From: Bacteroidaceae bacterium
GTDB taxonomy: Bacteria > Bacteroidota > Bacteroidia > Bacteroidales > Bacteroidaceae
Assembly: GCA_017469925.1 (NCBI GenBank)
Contig: JAFUFK010000023.1
Span: 1-64,000 of the forward strand
Direction of reading: 5' to 3'
DNA: 64,000 nt
Shown: one piece after another, positions 27,404-35,857 of the stretch
Position numbering within the stretch: the first letter of the stretch is position 1
Layout: every line of letters starts with the position of its first letter
Position numbers and translations under genes: made by a program
Notes under the pieces: model-generated
Database searches by the model: none
What the model saw: only the letters and a program-made list of their open reading frames with translations
Told to the model about the DNA's origin: nothing

Positions 27404-27503
27404 AAACTACGGTTCAAAAACGATCGAACCATGGTTCAAACGCAATCGAACCATGGTTCAACATATAACGAACCATGGTTCAAGTGCTGTCGAACCATGG
27501 TCC
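27404..27503. repeat. array of five palindromes with an exact 22-bp period
   Basis: GAACCATGGTTC stands at 27426, 27448 and 27470; a one-base variant (GAACCATGGTCC) is at 27492 and a three-base variant at 27404. All starts are exactly 22 bp apart. The 10-bp spacers mostly begin with AA and end in C but otherwise differ. The array lies in the 483-bp divergent region between GH92 and the regulator, 131 bp before the regulator -7 box. About two helical turns per unit would put every palindrome on one face of the DNA. A weaker inverted repeat (27357-27370 with 27538-27551, 12 of 14 bases) brackets it. Confidence 0.85.
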
Positions 27504-27633
27504 GATATTCTTAACACCTTAGCGTAATTGAGGAAGGGCTTAGGCGTCTCCCGAGGAACGCTTAGGCGAGGGTAGGGCGACGCCCCGATGCACCTTTTTC
27601 GGGAAAAAGGCGTGGTATGTCGGGAAAAATGTG

Positions 27634-27641
27634 TAAGTTTG
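27634..27641 (+). promoter_or_regulatory. -7 box of the hybrid two-component regulator gene
   Basis: TAAGTTTG fits TAnnTTTG and ends 20 bp before the ATG at 27662, supporting that start over the ATG at 27617. Confidence 0.65.
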
Positions 27642-27661
27642 TAGCGGAAAACGTTATACCC

Positions 27662-30600
27662 ATGAAGAACATCTGCTTACTCTCCCTCCTGCTCCTCGGT
27701 CTGTCGCTGGGCTCACCGGCGGCCGTGCGCATCGGCGACTTTAGGATTGTGGACAGCCGTGCAGGGCTGTCGCAAAACAACGTGAAGAGCATCGCCCAGG
27801 ACGACTACGGCTTCATCTGGCTGGGCACGAAGAACGGCCTCTGCCGGTACGACGGACGACGGACACGACTCGTGCGCGTCGCCGACCCCAAGACGGGGCG
27901 CGCCAACCAGAACATCTCGGCCCTGATGGCCGACAGCGGCCATCTCCTGTGGGTGGGCACGGACGAGGGCGTGTTCCTCTACGACGAGACGACCGACCTC
28001 TTCCACCGCATCGAGACGGAGGCTCAGGACGGACAGCGCATGACCAACTGGGTGGCCGATATTCGGCGCGACCGCGAGGACAATGTCTGGATTGTGGTGC
28101 CGGCCGAGGGCATCTTCCGTATCGAGGCGGCAGGCCTTAGCGGCGCGGCCAGCCTCGCCAAGGCTCCCATGCACCACTATCCCAACTTCCGCGAGGAGAG
28201 CGACGGGCACTACACCTGCCTCTGCACCACGTCGCGCGGGGAGGTGTGGGCGAGCGGCTGGAACATCGGCCTGTGGCGACTGAACACGGCCACCGACCGT
28301 TTCGAGCAGGTGCAGCAGGATGCCTCGGGGCACTCCCTGCTGGGCATACAGACCAACACCGTGACGGCCCTGCCCGACGGCAGCCTGGCCATGGCCGTGC
28401 AGAACGGGCGACTGATGCTCTACTCCCCGTTGAAGGGCGAGTTGGTCGACAATCCCTGGCAGGACTTCTCTGCGACCATCGTGCGCGGTGCCACGGCCTA
28501 TGACTCCCAGCTCCTCGTGGGCACCTACGACGGCCTTTTCTGCATCGACACCACCACGGGCGAGGTGGCCCACTACCGCCACGACCGCAACAACCCCAAC
28601 AGCCTGTCCGACAACATCGTCTATACGACCTTCCGCGACCGCGAAGGAGGCTTCTGGGTGGGCACGATGTTTGGCGGTGCGGCCTACCTGCCGGCGCGCG
28701 AACAGATGTTCACCGTCATTCAGACCGACGACCTGGGGCATAGCCTCTCGAGCGACCGCATCCGCCAACTGACGACCGACGGCGCGCAGAACCTCTGGCT
28801 CTGTACCGAGGACGGGGGCATCAACCACATCGACCTCCAGACCGGGCGCATCACCCCGAAGATAGGCCAGACCGCCAGCACCGACGACGACTATACCATC
28901 TGCCTGACCTACTATCAGGGCCGCCTCTACGCAGGCATCAACAAGACGGGCATCAAGGTCGTTGACACGCGGACCGGGCAGGCACAGATTGTAGATAACG
29001 AACGGATGGGGCTGCCCAGCGAGACGTCGGTCTATGAGATAGCCTTCGACCCGCAGGGCGTGCCTTGGGTGGGCACCGACCGGGGCGTATGGCGCGGCGA
29101 CCGCACCCTCACTGCCCCCCTCACTCCCGTCAAGGGACTGGAGGACATATGGGTTTATGACATCCTCTTCGACCACAAGGGCAACGTATGGGTAGCCCGG
29201 ATGGGCGGCGGCATACACCGCATGGACGCCAAGGGGCGCCAGGTGCGCTATGAGGCCGACGCAGAGGAGCCCAACAGCCTCTCCTCGGGCAGCGTGAGCG
29301 CCGTCTTCGAGGACAGCCGGGGCAACATCTGGCTCAGCACCGACCGGGGTGGCATCTGCCGGTATCGGCCCGAGACGGACGACTTCGAGCGCATCAGTAC
29401 GCCCGAGGGCCTGCCCGACGACGTGGCCTACGACATACTGGAGGACTCCCACGGCCGACTCTGGTTCGGTACGAATCGGGGCCTTGTGCAGATGAATCCT
29501 CAGACGCGCCACATCCACCTCTTCACTACCCAGCAGGGTCTGCCCAGCAACCAGTTCAACTACAAGTCTGCCCTGGCGCTGCCCAACGGCAGCATGTTGT
29601 TCGGCACCATCGACGGTCTGGTGCTCTGCCAGCCCAATAAGGTGCCCACGACCGTCGAGCCTAAGAGCGACTACCGGCCCCGTCTGTTGCTGACGGGACT
29701 GCGCATCGATGGTCAGGACGTGACGCCGCAGACCGACGGCTCCCCCCTTCAGGACTGCATCATGGAGACCCGCCGCATCGTGCTCCCCTACAACCGGACG
29801 AACATCAACCTCGACGTAGCCCTGCTCTCCTATGCCTCGGGCATGGAGACCGTCTATGAGTATCGCCTCGAACCCATCGACGCCGAATGGCACCCCGTGC
29901 CCGACGGCGGTCTGTCGCTGGCCAGCCTGGCCTCGGGCAGTTATACCCTGCATCTGCGTTCCAGCAACCTGTCCGACGAGGATGCGCCCCACGAGGAGCG
30001 CACGCTTGTCATCGTCGTCCGTCCGCCCCTGTGGCGGCAGTGGTGGGCCGTCGTCCTATATATAATAGGTATAGGATGCCTCGTCGGTCTGTGGTTCCTC
30101 TGGTATCGCCGCCGCAAGGAACAGCAGTTCCAGGAACGCCAGCGCCTCTTCACCATCGAGAAGGAGAAGGAACTCGGCGAGAAGAAGGTGCAGTTCTTCA
30201 CCGAGATAGCCCACGAGATACGCACCCCCCTCACCCTGATAAACGGCCCCTTGGAAATCATACAGAAGACGGGTGTCAAGGATGAGCGCATCGAGCGGAA
30301 CCTCGGCGTCATCCAGCAGAACACCAATCGCCTGCTGAACCTCGCCTCGCAGTTGCTCGACTTCCAAAAGCTGGGCTCGGGCGAGACCCGGCCGCAGTTC
30401 GAGACGGTGAACGTCAGCGAACTGCTTCGCGACACGATGGAACGCTTCGAACCGACCTTCGGCGTGCGCGGCAAAACCCTTGCGGCCAAGCACATCGAAC
30501 CCGCCGTGCTGGCCCTCATCGACCGCGAGGCTGTCACCAAGATACTGAGCAACCTGCTCAACAACGCCCTGAAGTACGGACAGAGCCGTTGCGAGGTGGA

Positions 30601-31771
30601 GCTGGTCTCCTACAGCGACCGCTTCCGGCTCTCCGTGTTCTCCGACGGCACACCCATACCGCCCGAGCGGCGTGAAGCCATATTCGACCCCTTCGTCCAA
30701 CTGAAGGAGCGGAAGAAGAACGACGAGGAGCCCGTGGGCGGCGTAGGCATAGGCCTGGCTCTTTGCCGTTCGCTGGCCAAGATGCACAACGGGACGCTGG
30801 CCGTGGAACCCGCCCGGACGGATGCCGACGGGGCAGGGGAGGGGAACGTCTTCGTCCTGGACCTGCCCCTCGGGGAAGCCGTGATAACGGACGATGCGCC
30901 TAATGCTCCCAGCAACAACACCCTGCCGGACAACGCTACGCTTGCCGACACGGGACTGCTGACGCAGGACAACGTGCGCGGAGCCACCATCTTGCTTGTG
31001 GAGGACGAGGAGGGCATCCGCGACTTCGTCTCGGAACGCCTGCGCGAGGACTTCATCGTGGAGGTGGCCGAGAACGGGCAGGCAGCCCTCGACATCCTGA
31101 AGGCCAACCACATCGACCTCGTCATCACCGACATCATGATGCCCGTCATGGACGGCGTGGAACTGTGTCGCCACATCAAGCAAGACATTGAGTTCAGCCA
31201 CATCCCCGTAATCTTCCTCACCGCCAAGAACGATACCGACACGAAGATTGCCGGCTTGCAGGTGGGGGCGGAAGCCTACATCGAGAAACCCTTCGCCTGG
31301 GACTTCCTGCGGATGCAGATTGTCTCCCTGCTCAGCAACCGCCAGAAGGAACGCGAAGCCTTTGCCAAGCGGCCCTTCTTCCCCATGAACGGGATGCAGA
31401 TGAGCCACGAGGACGAGGAGTTCATGAACCGGACTCTGGAGGTCATCAACCAGCACCTTTCGGACGAGTCCTTCAATGTCGAGGCCATGGCATCGGCACT
31501 CTGCATGAGCCGCAGTAGCCTGTTGCGCAAGATAAAGACCCTGTTCGACATGCCGCCCCTCGACTTCATCCGCCTCATTCGCCTGAAGAAGGCCGCCGAC
31601 CTCATTCAGGAGGGCCGTTACCGCATGGGCGAAATCAGTCTGATGGTGGGCTTTAGCAACCACTCCTACTTCTCGAAGCTCTTCTGCCGGCAATTCGGCA
31701 TGACGCCCAAGGACTTTGAGAAACAGATAGAGGAACAACGGGCGAAGGCGAAGAATCTCCGCCAAAAATAG
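27662..31771 (+). CDS. hybrid two-component system sensor-regulator (HTCS) of the locus
   Basis: 1369 residues from the ATG at 27662 (signal peptide M-K-N-I-C-L-L-S-L-L-L-L-G). The periplasmic sensor is a double beta-propeller of Reg_prop repeats (W-L-G-T-K-N-G-L, W-V-G-T-D-E-G-V, W-F-G-T-N-R-G-L and others, about 25-690), then a Y_Y_Y domain (about 705-785). A transmembrane helix lies at about 795-815. The cytoplasmic part has a HisKA domain with phospho-acceptor His851 (A-H-E-I-R-T-P-L), an ATPase domain (N-L-L-N-N-A-L-K-Y-G, G-V-G-I-G-L), a receiver domain with Asp1157 (I-T-D-I-M-M-P), and an AraC helix-turn-helix in the last 100 residues. Such proteins bind an oligosaccharide in the periplasm and switch on their locus. 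Candidate operators are at four promoters here. Confidence 0.96.
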   Translation: MKNICLLSLLLLGLSLGSPAAVRIGDFRIVDSRAGLSQNNVKSIAQDDYGFIWLGTKNGLCRYDGRRTRLVRVADPKTGRANQNISALMADSGHLLWVGTDEGVFLYDETTDLFHRIETEAQDGQRMTNWVADIRRDREDNVWIVVPAEGIFRIEAAGLSGAASLAKAPMHHYPNFREESDGHYTCLCTTSRGEVWASGWNIGLWRLNTATDRFEQVQQDASGHSLLGIQTNTVTALPDGSLAMAVQNGRLMLYSPLKGELVDNPWQDFSATIVRGATAYDSQLLVGTYDGLFCIDTTTGEVAHYRHDRNNPNSLSDNIVYTTFRDREGGFWVGTMFGGAAYLPAREQMFTVIQTDDLGHSLSSDRIRQLTTDGAQNLWLCTEDGGINHIDLQTGRITPKIGQTASTDDDYTICLTYYQGRLYAGINKTGIKVVDTRTGQAQIVDNERMGLPSETSVYEIAFDPQGVPWVGTDRGVWRGDRTLTAPLTPVKGLEDIWVYDILFDHKGNVWVARMGGGIHRMDAKGRQVRYEADAEEPNSLSSGSVSAVFEDSRGNIWLSTDRGGICRYRPETDDFERISTPEGLPDDVAYDILEDSHGRLWFGTNRGLVQMNPQTRHIHLFTTQQGLPSNQFNYKSALALPNGSMLFGTIDGLVLCQPNKVPTTVEPKSDYRPRLLLTGLRIDGQDVTPQTDGSPLQDCIMETRRIVLPYNRTNINLDVALLSYASGMETVYEYRLEPIDAEWHPVPDGGLSLASLASGSYTLHLRSSNLSDEDAPHEERTLVIVVRPPLWRQWWAVVLYIIGIGCLVGLWFLWYRRRKEQQFQERQRLFTIEKEKELGEKKVQFFTEIAHEIRTPLTLINGPLEIIQKTGVKDERIERNLGVIQQNTNRLLNLASQLLDFQKLGSGETRPQFETVNVSELLRDTMERFEPTFGVRGKTLAAKHIEPAVLALIDREAVTKILSNLLNNALKYGQSRCEVELVSYSDRFRLSVFSDGTPIPPERREAIFDPFVQLKERKKNDEEPVGGVGIGLALCRSLAKMHNGTLAVEPARTDADGAGEGNVFVLDLPLGEAVITDDAPNAPSNNTLPDNATLADTGLLTQDNVRGATILLVEDEEGIRDFVSERLREDFIVEVAENGQAALDILKANHIDLVITDIMMPVMDGVELCRHIKQDIEFSHIPVIFLTAKNDTDTKIAGLQVGAEAYIEKPFAWDFLRMQIVSLLSNRQKEREAFAKRPFFPMNGMQMSHEDEEFMNRTLEVINQHLSDESFNVEAMASALCMSRSSLLRKIKTLFDMPPLDFIRLIRLKKAADLIQEGRYRMGEISLMVGFSNHSYFSKLFCRQFGMTPKDFEKQIEEQRAKAKNLRQK

Positions 31772-31785
31772 CCCATTTCATCGGG

Positions 31786-31815
31786 TTTGCATCATTTGTC
31801 GCACAAATTGGCGCA
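31786..31815 (+). promoter_or_regulatory. candidate operator of the hybrid two-component regulator (enzyme operon)
   Basis: The direct repeat TTTGCATCA-N12-ATTGGCGCA has its first base 61 nt before the -7 box at 31847, on the plus strand, with the same geometry as the three minus-strand sites. It begins 14 bp after the regulator stop codon. Confidence 0.55.
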
Positions 31816-31846
31816 GTGGTGTTAACGTTATTGCAAAACGTTTGCC

Positions 31847-31854
31847 TAACTTTG
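31847..31854 (+). promoter_or_regulatory. -7 box of the seven-gene enzyme operon
   Basis: TAACTTTG lies 44 bp before the ATG at 31899 and supports that start over the ATG at 31842. Confidence 0.75.
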
Positions 31855-31898
31855 CATCGGTAATCGTTCCTGCGAACCTCTTAACACACCAAACGAGC

Positions 31899-34586
31899 AT
31901 GAAAAGCATAGGCAAAGTAGCGACACTCGCAATCCTCCTCTCCTTCCTGGCAAGCCATACGGCGCTTGCCGCAGTCAGTCAGCGCCCTCTGCACGAAGAC
32001 TGGCGTTTCCGCCAAGGCAACTCCGAATTGTGGCATCCGGCACAAGTGCCGGGCAACACCCACCTCGACCTGATGCGCGAACGCATCATCGAAGACCCCT
32101 TCTTCCGCCTCAACGAGCGCAGCGTGCAGTGGGTCGATAAGGAGGACTGGATGTACGAGACGCACATCACGCCCACGCCCGAGGAACTCTCGGCCACCCA
32201 CCAGACGCTCGTCTTCAAGGGACTGGACACCTACGCCGACGTCTACCTGAACCACCAGCGCATCCTCGAGGCCGACAACATGCACCGCGAGTGGCGTTGC
32301 GACGTGCACGGTATATTGAAGGAGGGCGACAACCTGTTGGAGGTCTATTTCCACTCGCCTGTCAAGCGCAACGTCCCCAAGTTCGATGCCCTGCCTTACC
32401 GCCACAACACGGGGCCCGACCACTCGCAGATGGGCGGCCTCTTCGACAAGACCATCTCCCCCTTCGCCCGCACCGCCGGCTTTGAATATGGGTGGGACTG
32501 GGGACCACGCCTCGTGACCTTCGGCATCTGGCGCTCCGTCTTGCTCGAAACCTGGAGCGACCTCCGCATCGCTGACGTGTGGTACATCCAGAAAGATATA
32601 AATAAGAAACGCGCGCGCCTGCGTACAGTGGTTGAGATAGAAAGCGATGCGGCCCAGCCCGACACCCGCCTCTCCATCACCGCCGACGGGAAGCCCGTAG
32701 CCCAGCAGTCCGTAGCCCTCGTTCCCGGTCTGAATACCGTCACCCTCGACTACGAGATAAAGAATCCCCACCTCTGGTGGACCAACGGCCTCGGCGAACC
32801 ATACCTGACAAAGATGCAAGCCACCCTCGCCACTGGTCCTGTATGTCGCGATTCCATCGCGACTCCCTTGGGCATAAGAAGCCTCCGCCTCCACAACGAC
32901 CCCGACCAGTGGGGGCACAATCTCTATTTCGAACTGAACGGCGAGCCCCTCTACGCCAAGGGCTCCGACATGATACCCAATGACAACTTCCTTTCCCGCG
33001 TGACCGACAGCATCTACCACCAGGTTGTGGCCGACGCCGCAGCCGTTAACATGAACATCATCCGCGTGTGGGGCGGCGGCATCTACGAGGACGACCGTTT
33101 CTATGACTACTGCGACCAGATGGGCATCCTCGTCTGGCAGGACTTCATGTTTGCCTGCATGACCTATGAGGTAGATTCGGCCTTTCTCGAGAACATTCGC
33201 CAGGAGGCCATCTACAACGTTCGCCGCCTGCGCAACCACGCCTGCATGGCTGTCTATACGGGCAACAACGAGGCCCAGGACGTCTGGTTTGGATGGGGCG
33301 GCAAGAAGCGTTACTTCGACGAACTGGGCGAGGGCGAGCGTGTCTGGAAGATGCAGCACCAGATTTTCTACGAAGTGTTGCCCGACGTGGTGAAAGCCTA
33401 CGGGGGCGGCATCACCTATCGGCCCTCGTCGCCCTGGGCCTTCGAGAACACGCCTTCGGACGGCGTGAACGGCGACGACCACTACTGGGGCGTGTGGCAT
33501 GGCGGCGAGCCGATAGAGGCCTACTTCGACCATCATGTCCGCTTCCAGTCGGAGTACGGTTTCCAGTCCTTCCCCGAGTACGAGAGCGTGCTCCTCTATA
33601 ACCCCGACCCACGCGACCATAACATCTACTCCGAAGTAATGATGGCCCACCAGAATGCCGGTACGTATGCCAACCACCGCATCGAGGAGTACATGGGCCG
33701 GGACTACCGCGTGCCCGACGACTTCAAGACGTTCCTCTACGTGGGACAGGTATTGCAGGCCGACGCGGTCAAGATGGGCATGGAGGCCTTCCGTCGCGAT
33801 CGTCCCTACTGCATGGGCAGCATCGTTTGGCAACTCAACGACTGTTGGCCCGTCGCGTCCTGGTCGAGCCGCGACTACTACGGCCGCTGGAAGGCCCTGC
33901 ACTACGTCACCCGTAAGGCCTACGACGACATCCTCGTTTCCCCTCGCGTGAAGGATGGTTCTGTGCAAGGCAGTGCTACCGTCACCTCCACCGAGCAGGT
34001 GGCAGCCCTGCCTGGGCAGGAAGACACGGGCGTGAAGCAATCGGCTGACATCGCTCTTGCCCGGAAGGTGCTGGAACTGAAACTCGTCAACGACCATCGC
34101 ACTGCTGCGCCCGGCACCCTACGCATCCAGACCATGACCCTCGACGGTCGGGTGGTCTATGAGAAGACCAAGCGAGTATCCCTGCCCAAGAACTGCGCCA
34201 TCGACGTGGAGACCCTACGCGTCAGCGACCTCCTCGGCGGTGAGCAGCCCGGCGACGTCTTCTTCTACATCACCTACACCACGGGTGGCAAGACCTACTA
34301 CAACATTGCCTACCCCGAACGGCAGAAGGACATGCACTATCGTCCCGCCCGCATCGCTGTCACGGACCTGCGTCCCGTGGCCGGCGGCTTCAGCGTCAGC
34401 CTGAAGAGCGACATCTTTGCCCGCGCCGTCTTCCTAAAGATTCGCGGCATCGACAACTTCTTCTCCGACAACTACTTCGACTTGCTTCCCGGCGAGGAAC
34501 GCACCATCACCGTGCGCACCTCGAAGTCCCTTGCCCAGTTCAAGCAGGAGTTGGAAATCACGTCCCTCGGCGACACGTATAAATAA
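31899..34586 (+). CDS. GH2 beta-mannosidase, secreted
   Basis: 895 residues from the ATG at 31899, with signal peptide M-K-S-I-G-K-V-A-T-L-A-I-L-L-S-F-L-A (cleavage near T-A-L-A). The N-terminal sugar-binding domain begins W-R-F-R-Q-G-N-S-E-L-W and P-G-N-T-H-L-D-L. The catalytic barrel has R-V-W-G-G-G-I-Y-E-D-D-R-F, F-M-F-A-C-M and G-N-N-E with acid/base Glu458, and the nucleophile Glu552 in Q-S-E-Y-G-F-Q-S. These match eukaryote-like beta-mannosidases that cleave Man-beta-1,4-GlcNAc or manno-oligosaccharides. First gene of the enzyme operon. Beside two GH92 alpha-mannosidases it fits trimming of an N-glycan core, though no GH18, GH85 or GH20 enzyme is seen in the window. Confidence 0.93.
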   Translation: MKSIGKVATLAILLSFLASHTALAAVSQRPLHEDWRFRQGNSELWHPAQVPGNTHLDLMRERIIEDPFFRLNERSVQWVDKEDWMYETHITPTPEELSATHQTLVFKGLDTYADVYLNHQRILEADNMHREWRCDVHGILKEGDNLLEVYFHSPVKRNVPKFDALPYRHNTGPDHSQMGGLFDKTISPFARTAGFEYGWDWGPRLVTFGIWRSVLLETWSDLRIADVWYIQKDINKKRARLRTVVEIESDAAQPDTRLSITADGKPVAQQSVALVPGLNTVTLDYEIKNPHLWWTNGLGEPYLTKMQATLATGPVCRDSIATPLGIRSLRLHNDPDQWGHNLYFELNGEPLYAKGSDMIPNDNFLSRVTDSIYHQVVADAAAVNMNIIRVWGGGIYEDDRFYDYCDQMGILVWQDFMFACMTYEVDSAFLENIRQEAIYNVRRLRNHACMAVYTGNNEAQDVWFGWGGKKRYFDELGEGERVWKMQHQIFYEVLPDVVKAYGGGITYRPSSPWAFENTPSDGVNGDDHYWGVWHGGEPIEAYFDHHVRFQSEYGFQSFPEYESVLLYNPDPRDHNIYSEVMMAHQNAGTYANHRIEEYMGRDYRVPDDFKTFLYVGQVLQADAVKMGMEAFRRDRPYCMGSIVWQLNDCWPVASWSSRDYYGRWKALHYVTRKAYDDILVSPRVKDGSVQGSATVTSTEQVAALPGQEDTGVKQSADIALARKVLELKLVNDHRTAAPGTLRIQTMTLDGRVVYEKTKRVSLPKNCAIDVETLRVSDLLGGEQPGDVFFYITYTTGGKTYYNIAYPERQKDMHYRPARIAVTDLRPVAGGFSVSLKSDIFARAVFLKIRGIDNFFSDNYFDLLPGEERTITVRTSKSLAQFKQELEITSLGDTYK

Positions 34587-34634
34587 GTTAAGCGCACCCA
34601 GAATAAACAAAGGTAAAACCTTCAAAAAACAAAG

Positions 34635-35846
34635 ATGAAACGCCTCCTGCTCCTTGCCTTCTGTTCCGTATGCCTTCATGCCATGAAGGGACAGGGCACC
34701 CGCCTCGCACTTGCCCCCACACCACCGATGGGATGGATGACGTGGAACCAGTTCCAAGGTAACATCAGTGAGCAACTCATCCGCGAGACGGCCGACCTGA
34801 TGGTGAGCGAGGGCTACCGCGACGCGGGCTACGAGTACATCTTCATTGATGACTGCTGGCAGGGAGGACGCGACAACCATAACAACATCATCCCCGATCC
34901 CGATAAATTCCCCAACGGCATGAAAGCACTGGCCGACTACGTGCATAGCAAGGGACTGAAACTCGGCATATATAGTGACGCGGCTCAACTCACTTGTGCG
35001 GGCTACACTGCAAGCCTCGGTTTCGAAGAACAAGATGCGCGGACGTTTGCCCAATGGGGCATCGACTACCTGAAGTATGATTACTGCGGCGCGCCCAACG
35101 ATAGTGCCACGGCACACCGCCGTTACAGCACAATGGCCGATGCACTGGCCAAGAGCGGACGTTCTATCGTGCTCGGCATCTGTGAGTGGGGACAGCACAA
35201 TGCCGAGGTTTGGGCTCCAGAGGCTGGCGGAAGCGTCTTCCGCACCAGTGGTGACGTGCGCGATATGTGGAAGGACGTGACCCGTCAGGGTGGCATGGGC
35301 ATCCTCGATATCATAAACATCACCGTCCCCCTGCAACCTTTCGCCCGTAAGGGCTGTTGGTTCGACATGGACATGCTCGTCTGCGGTCTCTACGGCAAAG
35401 GTGGCCCGAGCAGCGACCTGGGCGGCGTGGGCTGCACCGACACGGAATACCAGACGCAGATGAGCCTTTGGGCCATGATGGCCTCCCCCCTGGCCATGAG
35501 CCACGACCTGCGCCAGACCAACGACCGTACGCGAGAGATATTATTGAATAAGGAAATCATTGACATCGACCAAGACCCGTTGGGGCAGGTGGCCGAGCGC
35601 CGCATCTTGACCGACGAAATGCAAGTGTTTGTCCGTCCGCTCTCTGAGGGGCGCTACGCCGTGGCCGTGCTCAACACAAGCGACAACGTCCTGCCTGTCC
35701 GCCTGGACTTCGCCTCGTTGGGCCTCACAGCGCGCTATACCCTGCGCGATGTCTGGCTGCATAAGGATGTGAAGAAGAATGCCCGCCAGTGGCAGGGTAC
35801 CGTCGAGAGACACGAGACCAAGGTCTTCGTGCTGCAAAAATCATAA
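34635..35846 (+). CDS. GH27 alpha-galactosidase, secreted
   Basis: 403 residues with signal peptide M-K-R-L-L-L-L-A-F-C-S-V-C-L (cleavage near M-K-G-Q). Family hallmarks are P-P-M-G-W-M-T-W-N at residue 33, Y-I-F-I-D-D-C-W, G-L-K-L-G-I-Y-S-D, nucleophile Asp149 in L-K-Y-D-Y-C, and acid/base Asp207 in T-S-G-D-V-R-D. It hydrolyses terminal alpha-galactose (or alpha-N-acetylgalactosamine) with retention. The 48-bp gap from the beta-mannosidase gene contains only a small AAGGT/ACCTT hairpin. Its signal peptide is nearly the same as those of the next two genes, although the enzymes are unrelated. Confidence 0.93.
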   Translation: MKRLLLLAFCSVCLHAMKGQGTRLALAPTPPMGWMTWNQFQGNISEQLIRETADLMVSEGYRDAGYEYIFIDDCWQGGRDNHNNIIPDPDKFPNGMKALADYVHSKGLKLGIYSDAAQLTCAGYTASLGFEEQDARTFAQWGIDYLKYDYCGAPNDSATAHRRYSTMADALAKSGRSIVLGICEWGQHNAEVWAPEAGGSVFRTSGDVRDMWKDVTRQGGMGILDIINITVPLQPFARKGCWFDMDMLVCGLYGKGGPSSDLGGVGCTDTEYQTQMSLWAMMASPLAMSHDLRQTNDRTREILLNKEIIDIDQDPLGQVAERRILTDEMQVFVRPLSEGRYAVAVLNTSDNVLPVRLDFASLGLTARYTLRDVWLHKDVKKNARQWQGTVERHETKVFVLQKS

Positions 35847-35857
35847 TATAGTAAGGT

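Noticed and set aside
27404..27503. CRISPR array.
   Set aside because: The repeats are only 12-bp perfect palindromes with 10-bp spacers, far too short, and no cas gene is near.
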